Shown here one piece after another: positions 60,497-64,000 of a stretch of 64,000 nucleotides of DNA. The notes under the pieces were generated by a model. That model saw only the letters and a program-made list of their open reading frames with translations. It was not told the DNA's origin and made no database searches. The stretch is from Gillisia sp. Hel_I_86 (GTDB lineage: Bacteria; Bacteroidota; Bacteroidia; Flavobacteriales; Flavobacteriaceae). Position 1 is the stretch's first letter. Every line of letters starts with the position of its first letter. The DNA lies in assembly GCF_007827275.1 (NCBI RefSeq), contig NZ_VISE01000001.1, positions 806,001-870,000 of the forward strand, written 5' to 3'. The position numbers and the translations under genes are program-made.

Positions 60497-62944
60497 TTAT
60501 TCCGTCCTTAAACTTTTTACCGGGTTTTGCATCGCCGTTGCAATCGTCTTTATACTCATGATCACAAGTGCCAATAAAATAATAACCATACCACTACCTG
60601 CGAAAATCCACCAACTCAGTTCGGTTCTATTGGCAAAATCTTGTAACCAATCATTCAGCAACCAATAGGCTACGGGTATCGCGATGGCAAATGCTATAAG
60701 TATCAATACCACAAAGTCTTTGCAAAGCAATGCATTGAGTTGCACGATGGATGCGCCCAATACTTTGCGGATTCCAATTTCCTTTACACGGCGTTCCGTG
60801 GTATAGATAACAAGGCCCAACAACCCCAAACAACTGATCAAAACCGATAACCCCATCGCCCAGTCAAGTAGCTTTGACATACTTCGTTCTTTGTTATAAA
60901 ACTCCAATATGGTTTCATCAATAAACTGCAGTTCCATGTCATCGGCCGGATAGACCTCCTTGTATTTATTTTCCACCTCGGCAAGGATGGCACTCAGGTT
61001 TTTAGAACTACCAGCAGGCAGGCTAAAATGAATCACATCAAACCCCGTGGAATAAGCCCTCCATATATCCCCTACAAATGCCATAGGTTCTATTTCACCT
61101 TTGAGCGAACCCTGGTTGAAATCAGCCATCACCCCCGAAATCAAATAAGGCGTCCCACCAGAAGTAACCGTTTTATTAATGGCATCTTCAGCTTTTTTGA
61201 AACCCATTTTTTCAACGGCCTTCAAATTTATGACGGCTTCGCGAATGGTGTCGTTGAGTGGCAACCGACCTTTCAACAGGGGAATGTTATATAAGTCTAG
61301 ATACTCGGAATCGCCAAATAGCAACTTGACACTAGTTTGAGTTTCCACAGTACCCTCTTTATTAATGAAAGATGTTGAAGAGTTATCGAATGAGGCCGGT
61401 GGCGGTCCGCCCATACTCACCTTCTCCAGTTGTGAGATGGTTTTTAATTTTTGCACAAGCAGTTTCCGGTTCTCAACGGTTTCATCTTTTCTCGGCGTCT
61501 GGATAGAAGCAAGCGATTCGGTTTTAAAACCCATATCTTTATTGATTAGGTAGTTGATCTGCTTACCAACCAGGAAAGTGGAGATGATAAAAATAAAGGC
61601 GATGGTAAACTGGAATACGGTCAAAAACTGCCGTAGGCCGCTTTTCCCTCCAACTGCAATGTTCTGTCCTTTTAATACACGGGCAGGCCGGAATTTTGAG
61701 AGCACTACGCCCGGATAAAAACCTGCGAGCAAGGTTACTAGAATAAGCAAAACCCCAACGAACCCTAATAAATAAGGGTTCTGTAAAAGTGTGAGGCTTA
61801 TACCATCTGCAATAAAATCATCGAAGATTTTTATAAGCCATACCGATAGAAATAACGAAATAATCCCAGCAATGAGCGTCAATAAAAAAGTCTCGCCCAG
61901 AAATTGGGAAATGAGCTGTCTTTTAGAACCGCCCAATGTTTTCCTGATGCCTATTTCTTTGGCCCTTTGTGTAGCCTGCGCCGTATTGAGGTTTATGAAG
62001 TTAGCACAGCCCAGTAGCAGTAAAAACAAGGCTACAAGGCTAAGCATGATCAGGACATCCTTGTCTGCTACGGCCTTATTTATATCGTAGATACCAAAGT
62101 CATCGTTGAAATGTAGATTGCTTAAAGGTTGGGCATAAAACTCACGGGTAGCACCAAATTTAACCGATTCTTTATCACCATGTTCGAGGGCCAATTCATT
62201 CAGTTGTCCTTGAAAACCACTAACTAACGTACCTCCTTTGAGTTTTACCCAGAGTTGCGAAGTGCCCCAGGTGCTGTGCCAGCTAGTGTTGTTTATTCGA
62301 TTATTTAAAGCTGTCTGGGGTGCTGTTTTTAGTGAAAGGAATTCCTGAAATACAATATCCGTACGCTCTTTAAAATCTGCCACGATCCCGGTAACGACCG
62401 CAGGTGTTGAGTCGTTGTAAGTGAGTGTTTGCCCAAGTATTTGTGAGGGTACCAGGTTAGGGAAATAAAGTTTAGCCCTGGAATCCGTTAGCACCACCTC
62501 GTTTGGATTTGACAATGGGTGCTGCCGTGATCCAGCCAGCCACTTATAATTGAAAAGGTCAAAATATTTTTGATCAGCAAAAACAACAAAATCCTGTTCT
62601 TTAAATTCTGTTTTGCTTTGAGGCAAGCCAACATTTACTAATTTAAATTGGTGAAAAAAAGCGGCCGTCTCGATTCCTGCAACTTCATTTTTAACGGCAT
62701 CAACCAATGGGATTGGTACACCGGGGTTGAAAGAGGTGCTTTCAGGATTGCTGAATTTGCTTGTAACCCGATAAATTCGATCGCCATCAGGATGAAATTT
62801 ATCAAAGGTAAAGTCATAATAAACCATCATCCCAATCACCAAAGCCGCACTTAGGCCTATGGAGAGGCTAATGATATTGATCAACGAGAAGATTTTATGT
62901 TTTGAGATATTACGCCACGCTATTTTTAAATAGTTCTTAATCAT
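60497..62944 (-). CDS. MacB-like ABC permease with two FtsX domains (permease 5)
   Basis: A 815-residue paralogue. The open frame goes 25 codons further, but ATG at 62944 begins the common start MIKNYLKIAWRNISKHKIF. FtsX signatures: EIGIRKTLGGSKRQLISQFLGETF and EIGIRKVLGASIVQLNALLCKDF. It ends NPVKSLRTE. A small change in the first periplasmic domain (about 40 extra residues) makes it slightly longer than the others. Confidence 0.9.
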   Translation of the reverse strand: MIKNYLKIAWRNISKHKIFSLINIISLSIGLSAALVIGMMVYYDFTFDKFHPDGDRIYRVTSKFSNPESTSFNPGVPIPLVDAVKNEVAGIETAAFFHQFKLVNVGLPQSKTEFKEQDFVVFADQKYFDLFNYKWLAGSRQHPLSNPNEVVLTDSRAKLYFPNLVPSQILGQTLTYNDSTPAVVTGIVADFKERTDIVFQEFLSLKTAPQTALNNRINNTSWHSTWGTSQLWVKLKGGTLVSGFQGQLNELALEHGDKESVKFGATREFYAQPLSNLHFNDDFGIYDINKAVADKDVLIMLSLVALFLLLLGCANFINLNTAQATQRAKEIGIRKTLGGSKRQLISQFLGETFLLTLIAGIISLFLSVWLIKIFDDFIADGISLTLLQNPYLLGFVGVLLILVTLLAGFYPGVVLSKFRPARVLKGQNIAVGGKSGLRQFLTVFQFTIAFIFIISTFLVGKQINYLINKDMGFKTESLASIQTPRKDETVENRKLLVQKLKTISQLEKVSMGGPPPASFDNSSTSFINKEGTVETQTSVKLLFGDSEYLDLYNIPLLKGRLPLNDTIREAVINLKAVEKMGFKKAEDAINKTVTSGGTPYLISGVMADFNQGSLKGEIEPMAFVGDIWRAYSTGFDVIHFSLPAGSSKNLSAILAEVENKYKEVYPADDMELQFIDETILEFYNKERSMSKLLDWAMGLSVLISCLGLLGLVIYTTERRVKEIGIRKVLGASIVQLNALLCKDFVVLILIAFAIAIPVAYWLLNDWLQDFANRTELSWWIFAGSGMVIILLALVIMSIKTIATAMQNPVKSLRTE

Positions 62945-62959
62945 AATTTTATGTTTTTT

Positions 62960-62992
62960 AGACCTGTAAGGTTTTAAAAACCTGTTAGGTCT
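62960..62992. repeat. Hairpin upstream of permease 5
   Basis: AGACCTGTAAGGTTTT and AACCTGTTAGGTCT pair with a few mismatches, followed by TTTTTT. The sequence continues TTAACTGCGACTGCTATG, almost the same as the sequence after the hairpin at 57849. Confidence 0.7.
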
Positions 62993-63054
62993 TTTTTTAA
63001 CTGCGACTGCTATGTTCACCCTTCCGGGGAAATGTCCGAAGGATAAAGGGACCT

Positions 63055-64000
63055 TTATTCGGTTCTTAAACTTTTTACCGGGTTCTGTATGGCTGCTTTG
63101 ATACTTTGGTAGCTTACTGTAATTATAGCGATGCCTATAACTAAGAATGCCGAAAAAGCCATTATTTCCCAGCCTATCTGTATGCGATATGAAAAATCCT
63201 CCAACCAGTTATTCATAAAATACCAGCCAAATGGCAACGCAATAAGAGTAGCGATGGCGACAAGTTTTAGAAAGTCCGTTGTCAACCCAATAGTGATCTG
63301 GCTCACACTGGCTCCCAATACCTTGCGTACCCCTATTTCCTTAGTTCTATTCTGGGCATTGAATGCTGCCAGACCAAAAAGGCCCAGACAGGCGATAAAT
63401 ATGGATAAACTTGTAAATACAATAAAGATGCTGCCCAAGCGACGCTCCTCTTTGTAGGAGGTTTCAAATGCGTCATCCATAAAGCGATAATTGAAAGGCT
63501 GGCCAGGAGCCCTTTTTATCCAAATGCTTTCGATGCTGGCAATGACGCTGGCAAAATCATCTAATTTAAACTTGATGGCCATGGATCCTGTAGATCTGCT
63601 CATAAATAGTCCCAACGCACCAATATTTTCACGTAAGGATTCATAATGAAAATCCTTAATGACACCTATAACATGATAAAATTGAGGGTTTTCAAGTTCA
63701 ACTTCTTGCGTTATTCTTGTTCCAAGCGCTTCCCCTGCACTTAGACCCAGCTTCGCCAAGGTGGTTTCATTGATAATTACGGCAGTAGAATCTGCGGCAG
63801 ATTCGCTATTGAAATCGCGACCGGAGATCAACTCCAAACTTAATGTGTTTAAATAATTGTCATCCACTTCCCATGTTTGCATCTGGATGGCATATTCTTG
63901 ATCCATTGCGCCTTCTATAAAAAAGGAACTGTCGGACCGTGAAGATGGAGTAGGCATGAAGCTGCTCACTGTAGCACTTTGGACGGCACTCAAATTGAGA
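63055..64000 (-). CDS. MacB-like ABC permease, C-terminal part (permease 6, cut by window edge)
   Basis: The frame is open to the window edge; about 315 C-terminal codons are visible. They hold the end of the second periplasmic domain (LELISGRDFNSE, IGVIKDFHYESLREN), the FtsX block with EIGVRKVLGASVSQITIGLTTDF and the shared C-terminus NPVKSLRTE. It is the first permease of the operon in the direction of transcription as far as seen. Confidence 0.88.
   Translation of the reverse strand, partial: LNLSAVQSATVSSFMPTPSSRSDSSFFIEGAMDQEYAIQMQTWEVDDNYLNTLSLELISGRDFNSESAADSTAVIINETTLAKLGLSAGEALGTRITQEVELENPQFYHVIGVIKDFHYESLRENIGALGLFMSRSTGSMAIKFKLDDFASVIASIESIWIKRAPGQPFNYRFMDDAFETSYKEERRLGSIFIVFTSLSIFIACLGLFGLAAFNAQNRTKEIGVRKVLGASVSQITIGLTTDFLKLVAIATLIALPFGWYFMNNWLEDFSYRIQIGWEIMAFSAFLVIGIAIITVSYQSIKAAIQNPVKSLRTE

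Noticed and set aside
63055-63993. A complete 312-residue protein starting with TTG at 63993.
   Set aside because: The frame stays open to the window edge and the content is the C-terminal part of an 800-residue permease, so it is a partial gene.

Overview
The window looks like chromosomal DNA of a member of the Flavobacteriaceae (phylum Bacteroidota), perhaps near Gillisia, Gramella or Salegentibacter; the genus is a guess. The evidence is low G+C, the rplM-rpsI-rpsB-tsf order, promoters of the TTTG-N19-TAnnTTTG type, typical Bacteroidota families (DUF2723, BlaR1 with TonB domain, MacB-like two-FtsX permeases, DUF4097 pairs next to ECF sigma factors) and dispersed REP-like palindromes such as CTGAAACAAGTTCAG.

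Layout. 0-6.7 kb: a DUF2723 membrane glycosyltransferase-like gene (5' end outside the window), a NodB deacetylase, a thioredoxin-like protein without cysteines, a membrane metallophosphoesterase and a glycosylasparaginase. 6.8-8.3 kb: an intact Tn5-like IS4-family element. 8.4-14 kb: polA, a lipoprotein subtilase and a lipocalin-like lipoprotein. 14.1-18.1 kb: rplM, rpsI, rpsB and tsf, with an IS5-family element in the loop of a hairpin between rpsB and tsf. 18.1-25.8 kb: DUF4260 and cyclase genes, hemW, ruvC, a GT2 glycosyltransferase, a small TonB-like lipoprotein, a TPR protein and a TlpA-type oxidoreductase, with two heptanucleotide repeat arrays at gene 3' ends. 25.8-31.6 kb: two different IS1595-family elements around a BlaI/BlaR1 pair, DUF456 and a lipoprotein. 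32.2-35 kb: an ECF sigma factor, its HEAT-repeat anti-sigma factor and two DUF4097 proteins. 35.3-43.8 kb: an IS200 pseudogene, a two-component system with an exported coiled-coil protein, two serine hydrolases, and a PadR/HAAS pair. 43.8-48.3 kb: a decayed zone with a group II intron, a broken IS4 element, an AraC fragment and a 100-bp direct repeat. 48.3-64 kb: one transcription unit on the minus strand with six MacB-like permeases (the last cut by the window edge), one ATPase and one TolC protein.

How the genes work together. The 48-64 kb cluster probably encodes a tripartite-type efflux or envelope-stress export system in which several paralogous permeases may share one ATPase; the periplasmic adaptor is not in the window. 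Three regulatory modules (BlaI/BlaR1, ECF sigma/anti-sigma, histidine kinase/response regulator) each sit with envelope proteins, so much of the window concerns the cell surface. No CRISPR array, restriction system, prophage or recognised defence system was seen. The most striking signals are the insertion sequences placed in hairpins, the repeated GC-rich elements at the permease stop codons and the heptamer arrays.
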